Positions 14,136 through 22,333 of a stretch of DNA of 24,413 nt are shown in pieces (position 1 is the first letter of the stretch; every line of letters starts with the position of its first letter). The notes beneath the pieces were generated by a model. That model was given only the letters and a program-made list of their open reading frames with translations, was not told the DNA's origin and did not search any database. Origin of the DNA: CAYSCS01 sp964429695 (GTDB taxonomy: Bacteria > Acidobacteriota > Aminicenantia > Aminicenantales > Aminicenantaceae); the NCBI GenBank assembly GCA_964429695.1, contig CAYSCS010000057.1, positions 1-24,413 on the forward strand, read 5' to 3'. A program made the position numbers and the translations under genes.

Positions 14136-15548
14136 ATGGATACAAATGAAAAAATAAAAAAGCCCAAACTTTCTCTTGCTCTCATTCCTCTTATTGCCAT
14201 GGGAGTTCTTCTTGGAATTGGCTATGGCATTTATAGAATCCGACCGCAAATTCTCCTCATAGCTGCTGCCTTTATCACAGGCTGTCTCGGCTTTCTGATG
14301 CGCTTCTCATGGAGAGAAATGGAAAGAGGAATTGTGGACAGCATCCATAAGGCGATGCCTGCCATATTAATCATGCTCAGTGTAGGCATTCTAATTGGGT
14401 CTTGGATTTCAAGCGGAACAATTCCCATGGTCATTTACTACGGGTTGAAACTCATCTCGCCTGAGTATTTTTTAGTAACAGCCTGTTTTGTCTGCTCTAT
14501 TACCTCATTAGCCACAGGAACAAGCTGGGGGACCATCGGCACTCTCGGCGTGGCTTTCATGGGCATTGCCATGGGTTTGGGAATTCCCTCTGGTCCAGCT
14601 GCAGGGGCCATAGTGGCAGGAGCTTATTTTGGAGATAAAATGTCACCTTTTTCTGATGTGACAAATCTTGCATCAGTTGCAGCTGGCTCAAATCTCTTTG
14701 ACCATATCAAACACATGTTCTGGTCAGCAATCCCTGCTTGGCTCATGGGTCTCCTCATTTACCTTTTCTTAGGTCTTGGTTACAAAGGGGAAAAGGTCGA
14801 ATCGACAACAATGGTGCTTATAATGGAGATAATCCGGAAAAACTTCCGTTTTCATGTCTTGCTCCTTCTCCCCTTGGTTATAGTGTTTTACTTCGCCATC
14901 ACCAAAAGACCCACCATTCCTGGTATGCTTCTTTCATCATTAGTGGCAGCAGCCCTAGCAATAATTTTCCAGAATGCTTCCCTTCCTGATGTTGCCTCAG
15001 CCATGAACAGTGGATATAAAGCTTCTACAGGAAGTAAAGAGGTTGACCTTCTCCTCTCAAGAGGAGGATTGATGAGTATGATGGAAACTCAGCTTGTAGC
15101 TTTCACTGCCTTCAGTTTTGGTGGAATAATGCAGCGTATAGGACTTCTCTCCACAATACTGGAAAGAGTGATGCGCTTCGCTGACAAGACATGGAGCATT
15201 GTGCTCACCACCATAACCTCTTCTATCGTCACCGCATTGATCACCGGAAGTTCTTATCTTTCGATGATTATACCTGGAGAACTACTCTCCCCAATTTACA
15301 GGGAAAAGGGCTTAGCTGCAAAAAACCTCTCAAGGATAATAGAAGAAAGTGGAGCAATTATCGTTCCTCTCATTCCCTGGAGCATGGCTGGAGTTTATAT
15401 TGCAGGAACAATAGGCGTTCCTCCCTTCACCTATCTTCCTTGGGCAATAATGAATTATACAGCTGTTCTGATTCTCTTGATTTTTGGCTTTACCAAATTC
15501 ACCATGGCACCCAGAATCAGAGAAGATGAAACGCAGGTAGGAAGTTAA
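14136..15548 (+). CDS. nhaC: NhaC-family Na+/H+ antiporter
   Basis: A 470-aa polytopic membrane protein with roughly eleven hydrophobic segments. Family motifs are ATGTSWGTIGTLG (126-138) and GAYFGDKMSPFSDVTNLA (162-179); in the C-terminal half, ITGSSYLSMIIPGELLSP and the EESGAIIVPLIPWSMAG block are also typical. NhaC proteins exchange protons for sodium across the cytoplasmic membrane and help set sodium and pH balance; some relatives carry organic acids such as malate against lactate, so the substrate is not fully certain. GAGGAAAGGAG precedes the ATG. The gene stands alone on the plus strand, and its TAA stop overlaps the stop of the convergent small gene through a shared TTAA at 15545-15548. 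Confidence 0.93.
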   Translation: MDTNEKIKKPKLSLALIPLIAMGVLLGIGYGIYRIRPQILLIAAAFITGCLGFLMRFSWREMERGIVDSIHKAMPAILIMLSVGILIGSWISSGTIPMVIYYGLKLISPEYFLVTACFVCSITSLATGTSWGTIGTLGVAFMGIAMGLGIPSGPAAGAIVAGAYFGDKMSPFSDVTNLASVAAGSNLFDHIKHMFWSAIPAWLMGLLIYLFLGLGYKGEKVESTTMVLIMEIIRKNFRFHVLLLLPLVIVFYFAITKRPTIPGMLLSSLVAAALAIIFQNASLPDVASAMNSGYKASTGSKEVDLLLSRGGLMSMMETQLVAFTAFSFGGIMQRIGLLSTILERVMRFADKTWSIVLTTITSSIVTALITGSSYLSMIIPGELLSPIYREKGLAAKNLSRIIEESGAIIVPLIPWSMAGVYIAGTIGVPPFTYLPWAIMNYTAVLILLIFGFTKFTMAPRIREDETQVGS

Positions 15549-15859
15549 TCCTCTTTGACTTTCTGGAGTGCCTTCTTGAATTTTAAGTGAGCCTCTTCTC
15601 TCTTTTTCTTCTCAAGCTCTACGCTTAGCTCAAACTTGCGTTCAAATTCTTCCTTTCTTTTCTTCTCTTTCAGAATTAGCTCATCTAGGGAACCTTTCTT
15701 TTTGGGGGAAACACTCCTTTTAAATTTAACTATCGTTCCCCTCTGGAGATCAAACCAAAGCTGGCAGCCACAACATGGACAGAGAGCTTCACCTATCTTT
15801 GTATCTTTCTTCTCCTCCATCTCCTTAATTAAGCTATCAAAAAAAATTCTTTCAATCAA
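15545..15859 (-). CDS. Small hypothetical protein with CPCCGC motif and charged helical tail
   Basis: Up to 104 aa if the TTG at 15859 is used; an internal ATG (codon 14) preceded by AAGGAG is an alternative start but sits almost against its Shine-Dalgarno. A CPCCGCQLWFD knuckle at residues 27-37 (C27, C29, C30, C32) probably binds metal, yet no second Cys pair is present, so it is at most half a zinc ribbon per chain. From residue 50 onward the sequence is almost entirely Lys, Glu and Arg with leucines, predicted as a long helix or coiled coil (LEKKKREEAHLKFKKALQKV). Small proteins of similar layout occur, as I recall, in Acidobacteriota and relatives; function unknown. Dimerisation could complete the metal site, which is speculation. 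Confidence 0.65.
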   Translation of the reverse strand: MIERIFFDSLIKEMEEKKDTKIGEALCPCCGCQLWFDLQRGTIVKFKRSVSPKKKGSLDELILKEKKRKEEFERKFELSVELEKKKREEAHLKFKKALQKVKED

Positions 15860-16006
15860 GTTTATAGAATCCTGAAGTAGAAAATATCGCTCCCTTTTTC
15901 ATCTTTTCTAAATATAGAGAAAGTATTCTCAGATACCTTTTGAAAACTCGGAACCTCTCTGCAGGAGAAAAGCTGGATCATCTTCCAAAAAGAGAAGAAG
16001 CGAGAT

Positions 16007-16033
16007 TTGGCCTTAGACTATAATAAAGGCCAA
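16007..16033. repeat. Perfect inverted repeat between the small Cys-motif gene and the sigma-54 activator gene
   Basis: TTGGCCTT at 16007-16014 and AAGGCCAA at 16026-16033 are exact complements around an 11-base loop that contains TATAAT. It lies about 75 bases beyond the stop of the minus-strand activator gene. No T-run follows directly on either strand, so a standard terminator is not certain; an operator or a Rho-type end are alternatives. Confidence 0.55.
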
Positions 16034-16107
16034 GCACGCCCCTCATTTTTTTATTTCTCTTTTCACTCATCTCCTGGTGGAAAATAAGACTACTTCGAAG
16101 AAAAACC

Positions 16108-17529
16108 CTAAGGCTCATTTTCTAATTTCCTTTTCCTTCTCTTTTCTCCCTGAAGAGGAAGTATCTTATGCTTTCTCATTAATTTAAAAAGACCCTGTCT
16201 ACTCAACCCCATTTCTTTTGCAGCCTTTATTCTGCTGTAGTTAAAACGGGCGAGTGCCTGATTCAAAAACCTTTTTTCGAATTCTGCTCTTGCCTGAAAA
16301 AAATTATAACTCGATTCATCTGGAGAACTTCTACGGGGATTAATTTTAGAAGAAAGATGCTGCTCTCTAATTAAAGATTCTTCCCCTGCTAATATAAGAC
16401 ACCTTTGAATCTCATTCTGGAGTTCTCGAACATTCCCAGGCCAGGAATAGTTCATCATCAGTTCTAGGGCTGAAGGTGAAAAATAGCTCCTCTCCTTCTT
16501 CATTTCCCTGCAATAGGTGTCTAAATAATGCTCTATGAGGAAAAGTAAATCTTCTTTTCTTTCTCTAAGGGGTGGAATTTCAATGGTGATAATCTTTAAA
16601 CGGTAGTAAAGGTCATCGCGGAAATTTCCTTTTTCGACTTCTTTATCTATGTTTTTGTTAGTGGCACTCATGAACCTCACATTTACGGCTCTTGTCTCAT
16701 TTTCTCCTACCCTCCGGATTCTTTTCTCTTCAAGCATCCTCAACAGCTTCGCCTGTAAACGAAGAGAAAGGTCTCCAATCTCATCAAAGAGAAAAGTACC
16801 CCCTTCTGCTTCTTCTATGAGACCAATTTTTGACCTCCATGCTCCTGTAAAGGCACCTCTAACATATCCAAATAATTCACTTTCCAAAAGATGATCGGGA
16901 ATAGCCCCACAATTTATGGCTACGAATTTTGAGTTCACCCTCTTTCCCCGCGAATGAATTGCACGGGCTATGAGCTCCTTTCCTGTGCCACTTTCTCCAG
17001 TGATGAAGACAGGAGTATCGTTATCTTTCACCCTCTCAACTAGTTCCAATATCTTCTGGACAGCCCTGCTCTTGCCCATGAACTCAAATTCTGGCTCCCC
17101 TTTTCTTTCTTTCTTAAGTTCCTCAATTTTTATGCTATCCCGGATAAAATAAATAAGCGGTTTAGAAATTAAACTCAAAAACTCAAGGTCCTCAGAAGAG
17201 AAATCACCGCATCTAAGCTCTCGCTCGAGATAAATTGCGCCCAAGAAATTGCCTCCAAAGTGAAGAGGAAAACAGAGGACATTCCTTGGAAAATCTTCCT
17301 TGTTTTTAGAGAAAAAATTATGAATCAAAGGTCTCTGTTCCTTAAAGACTCTCCGCATGAACTCCGATTTTATTTCTTCTTTTTGGCAGGGGTGGGTTAC
17401 CTTTTCCATCAAAAAAACAAATTGCTCCTCCTCATCCCTTATCCCCAGCAAAATATTTCTAGCGTTAGTCTTTTCTCTCAAACATTCAATTAACTTCTGG
17501 AAAGAAACTGATTCCTTTAGAGAGTTCAT
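16108..17529 (-). CDS. Sigma-54-dependent transcriptional activator with GAF-like sensor
   Basis: 473 aa in three parts. Residues 1-130 resemble a GAF domain (LCFPLHFGGNFLGAIYLER), suggesting small-molecule sensing rather than phosphorylation. Residues about 150-385 are the AAA+ domain: Walker A GESGTGKE (178-185), the sigma-54 contact loop GAFTGA (225-230), Walker B GTFLFDEIG (244-252), arginine-finger segment FRDDLYYRL (303-311) and sensor II WPGNVREL. Residues about 415-453 are a Fis-type helix-turn-helix (RIKAAKEMGLSRQGLFKLM). It remodels RNA polymerase with sigma-54 at -24/-12 promoters. The C-terminus ends in a basic tail. It is transcribed alone or at the end of the rnhB-TPR unit; targets are unknown and no clear -24/-12 site was found in the window. 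No Shine-Dalgarno precedes the ATG. Confidence 0.93.
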   Translation of the reverse strand: MNSLKESVSFQKLIECLREKTNARNILLGIRDEEEQFVFLMEKVTHPCQKEEIKSEFMRRVFKEQRPLIHNFFSKNKEDFPRNVLCFPLHFGGNFLGAIYLERELRCGDFSSEDLEFLSLISKPLIYFIRDSIKIEELKKERKGEPEFEFMGKSRAVQKILELVERVKDNDTPVFITGESGTGKELIARAIHSRGKRVNSKFVAINCGAIPDHLLESELFGYVRGAFTGAWRSKIGLIEEAEGGTFLFDEIGDLSLRLQAKLLRMLEEKRIRRVGENETRAVNVRFMSATNKNIDKEVEKGNFRDDLYYRLKIITIEIPPLRERKEDLLFLIEHYLDTYCREMKKERSYFSPSALELMMNYSWPGNVRELQNEIQRCLILAGEESLIREQHLSSKINPRRSSPDESSYNFFQARAEFEKRFLNQALARFNYSRIKAAKEMGLSRQGLFKLMRKHKILPLQGEKRRKRKLENEP

Positions 17530-17624
17530 CAGTAAGAAAAACGGGCTCTAAAAGAAATTTTCTCACTCTTATTTTCGTATATTCTTATAATGAGGCTTCC
17601 AAAGGGGGAAAAGGTAGAGTGAAA

Positions 17625-19718
17625 TTAACTTTCTTTTAGTTTCTTTATTTTCTGAGCTACCTTTCGATAATTGGAATCCCAGTTTTTAATCTCGAGGTAA
17701 AGATTTAAGGCTTCCTCTCTCTTGCCCATTTCTTCATAAAGGGAAGCCATTTCATACTTTAATCTAAAATATTCATTCGAATCTTTATCCACTATTTCCT
17801 GTGCCTTTTCTAACCATCTTAAAGCCTCTTCATAATCTCTTTTCTCCTTGAAACAAAGGCTTAAGGAAGTATAACAATCAAGGGCAATGCGTTTATCTTC
17901 TGAAGCCAGCTTAAATTCCTCCACTGCCTCATCGTATAAACCCTGATCAAAGTATGCTACGGCAAGATTGTAACGGCTCTGGAAATCTTTTTTATCAATC
18001 TTCTCCTCAACACTTCTTTTGAATTCTGAAACAATCTCGGAAAGCTCTTTCTCCATGGTTGTGGTATCTCCCTTCAATTGCTGTAAACAAACAGCCTGAA
18101 TGGCCTCAAGCTCTTCATCTATTTGTCTCTCAAGGTTATAATATTTTCTTTTTTTCTCCTCAGCATCTTGAACTATGGGGATGATGTCTGTTTCGGCAAA
18201 GATCTCTGCTGCTGTGATTTTTCCTTCTCCCATCTCTCTTTCTAAGAGAAAACCTATAAACTCATTTTCCTTCTCCATTGCCTTTTCCACCCGCTCAGGA
18301 ATCTCTTCTTCCCTGATTTCAGCAGCTCTCTTGGTGAGAGCTTCTATCTTTTCTTCAATTGAACTCACCCCTGGATACATCAGTCTTAAATGTTCAAGTA
18401 TTCTTCGTGCATTTCTCAGCAATCCTTGTTCCATATAGAGCTCCGCCTTGGCTAAGTTCCTTTTTATTATTTCCTTTGATTCATCCACAAGAATTGAAGG
18501 TTCTCCCGAAATCCTCTCTTCATCTAAGATCCCAAGCCTTTTCTTTACTTCTCGATACTCACAATAAAGTTCTTCATCCTGAGGGCAAAGGGCAACCAAT
18601 TCTTTCAATATTTCATGTTCTTTTTCAATCAGCTTCATTTTTTTTGATTCCTGAAGAAGAACTCTCAAAACAATCTCAAGCTGCTTTTTCTGATTTCTTA
18701 ACTTGAAAATATCAGCAAGCTTCTCGAGAGTTGGAAAATGGGGCTCGCCCCGATTGAGTATCAAACCCAGCAATCCAATCGCTTTCCCAAGCTTCTCTTT
18801 TCGGATCAATGTTTCAACTATAGGTTGATAAAGCTCGAAAGCCTGGTCAAGCTTATCTTGATGGATATAAATGCGTCCTAGCTTTACTCTTGTTTCTATA
18901 TCCTTTGGCTGGAGGCGGAGCATTCTTAAGAATATTTCCTCAGCTTTTTGAAGGTTTTCTTCTTCAAGATAAATACTTCCCAAGTGACTCAAGGCCTCCT
19001 TGTTGTTTTCATCCAATTGAAGAACCCTTTGAATCAATTCAAATGCTTCTTCTTTCCTGTTTTGTCTTCGGTAGAGATAGATGAGGTTTAGAGATGTCCT
19101 TAAAATGTCATCTCTTAGATTCTTTGCTTGCTTGAGCACCTCTTCAGCCTCATCATATTCTCCTTTTTTTATCCTGAATTCTGCTATCTCATTTAATTCT
19201 TCCACTGCTTTTTCAACCAGACCCTCTTTCGAAGATAATATCGCCAGTGATAATCTTGCTTCTTGATCATTTTTATCTATTTTTAAAACTTTTTCATATA
19301 AGCTTATTGCTTCCTTATTTTGATTACTGCTTCTCAATTTGTCGGCAATTATAAGATATTTTTTCTTTGCCTCTGAGATAAAACCCTGACTCAAATAAAG
19401 GTCAGCCAGTTTCACTCCTGAGTCAAAGTCGTCAGGGTTTATTCTATCTATTTTTTTGTATATAGCCATGCACTGAGTAAGAAGGCCTTTTTCTTCATAA
19501 TACCTAGCTATCTTCTTAAATTCACTTACTGCCTTTTCTTTCTCTCCCGCCTTTAAATATAACTCGGCGATAAGGTTTCTTATGTTCAAGTCCTTCCCCT
19601 CATCACCACTTATTAATTTGTTATACTCAGCAATGGCTTCTCTGAACTTTCCCTTTTTGATGTATTTCTCTGCAAGCTCTAAAATCTTTTTTTCTCTTTT
19701 TTCGCTTTCCATTATCAT
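17625..19718 (-). CDS. Large tetratricopeptide-repeat protein
   Basis: 697 aa with no signal peptide or membrane segment, hence probably cytoplasmic. The N-terminal two-thirds is a run of about ten TPR units, e.g. KKGKFREAIAEYNKLI (21-36), KLADLYLSQGFISEAKKKYL (103-122) and LGSIYLEEENLQKAEEIFLR (246-265). A charged linker at about 455-560 contains EEIPERVEKAMEKE. It is followed by a conserved-looking block, LSEIVSEFKRSVEEKIDKKD (559-578), and three more TPRs. As I recall, this long form with the SEFKRSVEE-type block occurs in Myxococcota, Desulfobacterota and Acidobacteriota and has no settled role. The start overlaps the rnhB stop (ATGA); a second Met two codons later is also possible. It is expected to be a scaffold for other proteins. 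Confidence 0.85.
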   Translation of the reverse strand: MIMESEKREKKILELAEKYIKKGKFREAIAEYNKLISGDEGKDLNIRNLIAELYLKAGEKEKAVSEFKKIARYYEEKGLLTQCMAIYKKIDRINPDDFDSGVKLADLYLSQGFISEAKKKYLIIADKLRSSNQNKEAISLYEKVLKIDKNDQEARLSLAILSSKEGLVEKAVEELNEIAEFRIKKGEYDEAEEVLKQAKNLRDDILRTSLNLIYLYRRQNRKEEAFELIQRVLQLDENNKEALSHLGSIYLEEENLQKAEEIFLRMLRLQPKDIETRVKLGRIYIHQDKLDQAFELYQPIVETLIRKEKLGKAIGLLGLILNRGEPHFPTLEKLADIFKLRNQKKQLEIVLRVLLQESKKMKLIEKEHEILKELVALCPQDEELYCEYREVKKRLGILDEERISGEPSILVDESKEIIKRNLAKAELYMEQGLLRNARRILEHLRLMYPGVSSIEEKIEALTKRAAEIREEEIPERVEKAMEKENEFIGFLLEREMGEGKITAAEIFAETDIIPIVQDAEEKKRKYYNLERQIDEELEAIQAVCLQQLKGDTTTMEKELSEIVSEFKRSVEEKIDKKDFQSRYNLAVAYFDQGLYDEAVEEFKLASEDKRIALDCYTSLSLCFKEKRDYEEALRWLEKAQEIVDKDSNEYFRLKYEMASLYEEMGKREEALNLYLEIKNWDSNYRKVAQKIKKLKES

Positions 19719-20326
19719 TCGATAAGTTTAAAAGAAAATCTGTGAAATGAACTCGGCCCCATCTCCTTCAAGGCACAATAATGTTCTCTTGTGCCATATC
19801 CTTTATTTTTTGCAAGCCCATAGCCCTGATAAATTTCCTCAACCCTGAGAACCATTTCATCTCTTAAAACCTTGGCCAAGATTGAGGCAGAAGCGATAGA
19901 GATGCTTTTCTCATCACCTTTTATTACCCTAATCTGGGGATAAGGAACATTCTTTAAATAAAACCCATCTACTAAAATAAAATCAGGTTGAAGAGATAAA
20001 TTCAGAACTGCCCTTCTCATCGCTTCTAAGGAAGCATTGAAGATATTCTCCCTATCTATTTCGACATTTGTCATATATCCAATTCCCACCGAAAGAGCAT
20101 GGCGCAGTAATAATCTAGCCAAATTTTTCCTTTTCGGGGGTGGGAGAGATTTAGAATCGTCTATCTCTCCTATCCAATCGATAAGGCAACTCTTTTCTTC
20201 CGGAGGGAGGATAACTGCAGCAGCAACTACGGGACCAAAAAGAGCGCCTCTCCCCGCTTCATCCACTCCGGCAATAAGCGACAATCCCCTTTTTCTTATT
20301 TGCTTTTCAATTGAAAAATCAGCCAC
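19715..20326 (-). CDS. rnhB: Ribonuclease HII
   Basis: This 203-aa protein cleaves RNA in RNA-DNA hybrids and at single ribonucleotides in DNA. Catalytic residues are visible: D22 and E23 in AGVDEAGRGALFGPVV, the aspartate of FILVDGFYL, and the acidic pair in KVLRDEMV. The family stretches DDSKSL and NKGYGTREHYCALKEMGPSSFHR are also present. The start codon is GTG at 20326, and the purine-rich AAGAGGA lies directly against it, closer than usual; no alternative upstream start exists because a TGA precedes in frame. The gene follows rplS by 176 bases, which contain a candidate promoter and a leader stem, and is coupled to the TPR gene downstream. Confidence 0.93.
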   Translation of the reverse strand: MADFSIEKQIRKRGLSLIAGVDEAGRGALFGPVVAAAVILPPEEKSCLIDWIGEIDDSKSLPPPKRKNLARLLLRHALSVGIGYMTNVEIDRENIFNASLEAMRRAVLNLSLQPDFILVDGFYLKNVPYPQIRVIKGDEKSISIASASILAKVLRDEMVLRVEEIYQGYGLAKNKGYGTREHYCALKEMGPSSFHRFSFKLIE

Positions 20327-20339
20327 TCCTCTTAATCCA

Positions 20340-20366
20340 ACTCAAACTTGAAATTTTGGTTTGAGT
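20340..20366. repeat. Perfect inverted repeat in the rnhB leader
   Basis: ACTCAAAC at 20340-20347 and GTTTGAGT at 20359-20366 are exact complements around an 11-base loop. On the minus strand the stem would end seven bases before the purine-rich ribosome-binding site of rnhB and begin about 14 bases after the expected transcription start. It may be an operator or a leader hairpin that tunes translation. Confidence 0.5.
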
Positions 20367-20386
20367 AAATAGCGCATTCTTCATTT

Positions 20387-20395
20387 ATTATATCA
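20387..20395 (-). promoter_or_regulatory. Candidate extended -10 promoter for rnhB-TPR
   Basis: On the minus strand the sequence reads TGATATAAT, a perfect -10 with the extended TGn element. The upstream -35 is poor (TTGTAT at a 19-base spacer), which extended -10 promoters tolerate. It would let rnhB and the TPR gene be transcribed independently of the ribosomal cluster. Confidence 0.45.
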
Positions 20396-20502
20396 GAATT
20401 TGAAAGAGAAGATACAACCTCTTTTAGGGTAAGCTAAGATGAGGCCTTTGTCTTGAAAGTGAAGACTAATCCCCCACCCGCCGGTTTTTCTCCCGAGGTT
20501 TT

Positions 20503-20844
20503 TTACTTCTTTTCTTTAAGCCTTGCTGCCTTTCCTTTTAAATCCCTAAGATAATACAATTTAGCTCTCTTGACTTTTCCTCTTTTTACTACTTCTATCT
20601 TGCGAATCAGAGGGGATTGAAGAGGAAAAATTCTTTCTACACCTACTCCGAAAGAAACCTTTCTCACCGTAAAGGTTTCCCGCATTCCCGAGCCTTTTTT
20701 AGCAATCACAACCCCTTGGAAAATTTGGATTCTTTCTTTGTCTCCTTCCCTGATGATGACATGCACCTTGACTGTGTCACCAACCTTGAATTCATCGCTT
20801 TTCCTCTTTATGAGTTTCTTTTCCACTGTATCCAATGTTCTCAT
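20503..20844 (-). CDS. rplS: 50S ribosomal protein L19
   Basis: 113 aa, the usual size. Family features are DEFKVGDTVKVHVIIREGDKER-type beta strands (here FKVGDTVKVHVIIREG), RIQIFQGVVIAKKGSGM, ETFTVRKVSFGVGVERIFPL and the C-terminal VKRAKLYYLRDLKGKAARLKE. L19 sits at the 30S-50S interface. AAAGGA six bases before the ATG supports the start, and the ATG overlaps the trmD stop (ATGA). The trmD-rplS pair is one of the most conserved gene neighbourhoods in bacteria. Confidence 0.97.
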   Translation of the reverse strand: MRTLDTVEKKLIKRKSDEFKVGDTVKVHVIIREGDKERIQIFQGVVIAKKGSGMRETFTVRKVSFGVGVERIFPLQSPLIRKIEVVKRGKVKRAKLYYLRDLKGKAARLKEKK

Positions 20845-21584
20845 TTCTTTTTCCTTTCTTTACTCAATTTAATCTCTTTGAGTATCTTCATCTCCTCGGG
20901 AGATAATTTTCTTCTCTTTAATAAATCAGGCCTTCTCTCCCATGTTTTCTCTATCGCCTTCATTCGCCTCCACTTATTGATTTCTGCATGATTACCAGAG
21001 AACAACACCTCAGGCACTCTCATTCCCCTGAATTCTCTGGGGCGCGTGTAATGAGGAAAATCTAAGAGACCATCAAAAAAAGAATCCTTCCTCACCGATT
21101 CTAACTTACCTACTACACCAGGAACAAACCTGGAAATAGCATCCACCACCACGACGGCAGCTGGTTCTCCTCCTGTGAGTACGTAATCCCCTATTGAAAT
21201 TTCTTTTGTTATCAGGTTCTCAATCACTCTCTCGTCAACTCCTTCGTAACGTCCGCAGATTAAAATTAAGCGAGATTGTGTTGCCAACCTTTCCGCTAAG
21301 TGAGAATCAAACCTTTCTCCTTGAGGTGAAAGAAGGAGGACGGGTATTTCCTCTCCATTTCTTATTTTTTCCACAGCAGTAAAGATTGGCTCAGGCTTCA
21401 GAACCATTCCTTCTCCTCCTCCAAAGGGGCGATCATCCACCTGTTTGTGCTTGCCTTCAGCGAAATCTCGAAGGTCATATACTCGCACTTCGATAAATCC
21501 CTTCTCAAGTGCCTTGCCTAAAATGCCTGAAGAGAAAACGTTTTTGAAAAATTCAGGAAAGAGGGTTATTATATCAAATCTCAT
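20841..21584 (-). CDS. trmD: tRNA (guanine37-N1)-methyltransferase
   Basis: 247 aa. TrmD methylates G37 of tRNAs reading CNN, CGG and similar codons, preventing +1 frameshifts. The SAM-binding trefoil-knot segments are seen in PFGGGEGMVLKPEP (53-66), ICGRYEGVDERV (109-120) and SIGDYVLTGGEPA (130-142). The active-site DGLLDFPHYTRP (171-182) and the C-terminal EVLFSGNHAEINKW (192-205) are also typical. The start overlaps rimM by 11 bases and the end overlaps rplS by four, showing tight translational coupling. Confidence 0.97.
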   Translation of the reverse strand: MRFDIITLFPEFFKNVFSSGILGKALEKGFIEVRVYDLRDFAEGKHKQVDDRPFGGGEGMVLKPEPIFTAVEKIRNGEEIPVLLLSPQGERFDSHLAERLATQSRLILICGRYEGVDERVIENLITKEISIGDYVLTGGEPAAVVVVDAISRFVPGVVGKLESVRKDSFFDGLLDFPHYTRPREFRGMRVPEVLFSGNHAEINKWRRMKAIEKTWERRPDLLKRRKLSPEEMKILKEIKLSKERKKK

Positions 21585-22083
21585 TCAGGTCTAATAGCCC
21601 ATCCGGAGGGTTGACAACGATGATTTTTTCCTGAACATTGACTTCTATACAGATGCTCTCCACGAAGGGAATTAAAACTTCTTTCTTCTTCTCCCTAACA
21701 ACCAAGAGGTCATTATCTTTTATCCTTAAAATTGCCTCCACTTTCCCTATCTCTTCATTCTTTTCCGTAATTACCGAGCATCCTATGAGCTGAAAATCAT
21801 AATAATGGCCTTTCTCCAATGCCTGAAGAGCTGGTTCTGAGAGCATTACTTCCGCCCCTACTAATTTAAGAGACTCATTTAAAGAGTCAACTCCCTTGAG
21901 CTTGAGGATGATGTCTTTATTCTGGAGCCTTAGAGATTCAACCTGATATTCTTCTATTCTATCCTTTTTTCTAAGACCTATCCTGGAAAAAAAAAAAGGT
22001 TTTGCTAATTTTTCAGGATAGAGATCGACTCTTAACTCCCCCTTTCTTCCTTGGGTTCTTAAAACTTTCCCGATTATAACCAA
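21574..22083 (-). CDS. rimM: Ribosome maturation factor RimM
   Basis: 169 aa, starting at TTG 22083 one base after the khpA stop. The N-terminal RimM domain begins VIIGKVLRTQGRKGELRVDL, exactly where family members begin, which supports the TTG start; AAAGGA lies just upstream. A C-terminal PRC-barrel follows (LIGCSVITEKNEEIGKVEAI and IPFVESICIEVNVQEKIIVV), ending in PPDGLLDLNE. RimM assists 30S head assembly around S19. No ATG is available near the start. Confidence 0.95.
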   Translation of the reverse strand: MVIIGKVLRTQGRKGELRVDLYPEKLAKPFFFSRIGLRKKDRIEEYQVESLRLQNKDIILKLKGVDSLNESLKLVGAEVMLSEPALQALEKGHYYDFQLIGCSVITEKNEEIGKVEAILRIKDNDLLVVREKKKEVLIPFVESICIEVNVQEKIIVVNPPDGLLDLNEI

Positions 22084-22084
22084 A

Positions 22085-22324
22085 TTATCCTTTTTCGATG
22101 ATTTCGAGATTGAATCTCCTTTTCAATTTCATTCCTGCTGCGCCAAGTATGACTCTAATCGCTCGAGCTGTTCTTCCCTGCTTTCCGATTACTTTACCCA
22201 AATCTTCTGGAGCAACCTTGAGCTCTAGGATTGTGGTTTGTTCCCCCTCTAACTGGGAAACCTGGACCTTTTCAGGATTGTCAACCAATGATTTGGCAAT
22301 CAATTCAACTAGTTCTTTCACCAT
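22085..22324 (-). CDS. khpA: KH-domain RNA-binding protein KhpA
   Basis: 79 aa consisting of a single type II KH domain with the GxxG loop in LGKVIGKQGRTARAIRVIL. This family sits between rpsP and rimM in many bacteria and in Gram-positives partners KhpB in RNA regulation. The Shine-Dalgarno AAGGAGG is only two bases from the ATG at 22324 but five bases from the following GTG codon (22321), so translation may really begin at that GTG, shortening the protein by one residue. Confidence 0.93.
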   Translation of the reverse strand: MVKELVELIAKSLVDNPEKVQVSQLEGEQTTILELKVAPEDLGKVIGKQGRTARAIRVILGAAGMKLKRRFNLEIIEKG

Positions 22325-22333
22325 GACCTCCTT

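Noticed and set aside
20503..20520. Rho-independent terminator right after rplS
   Set aside because: The G/C-rich stretch at 20470-20500 (CCCACCCGCCGG, CCCGAGG) does not pair with itself into a stem before a T-run on the minus strand.
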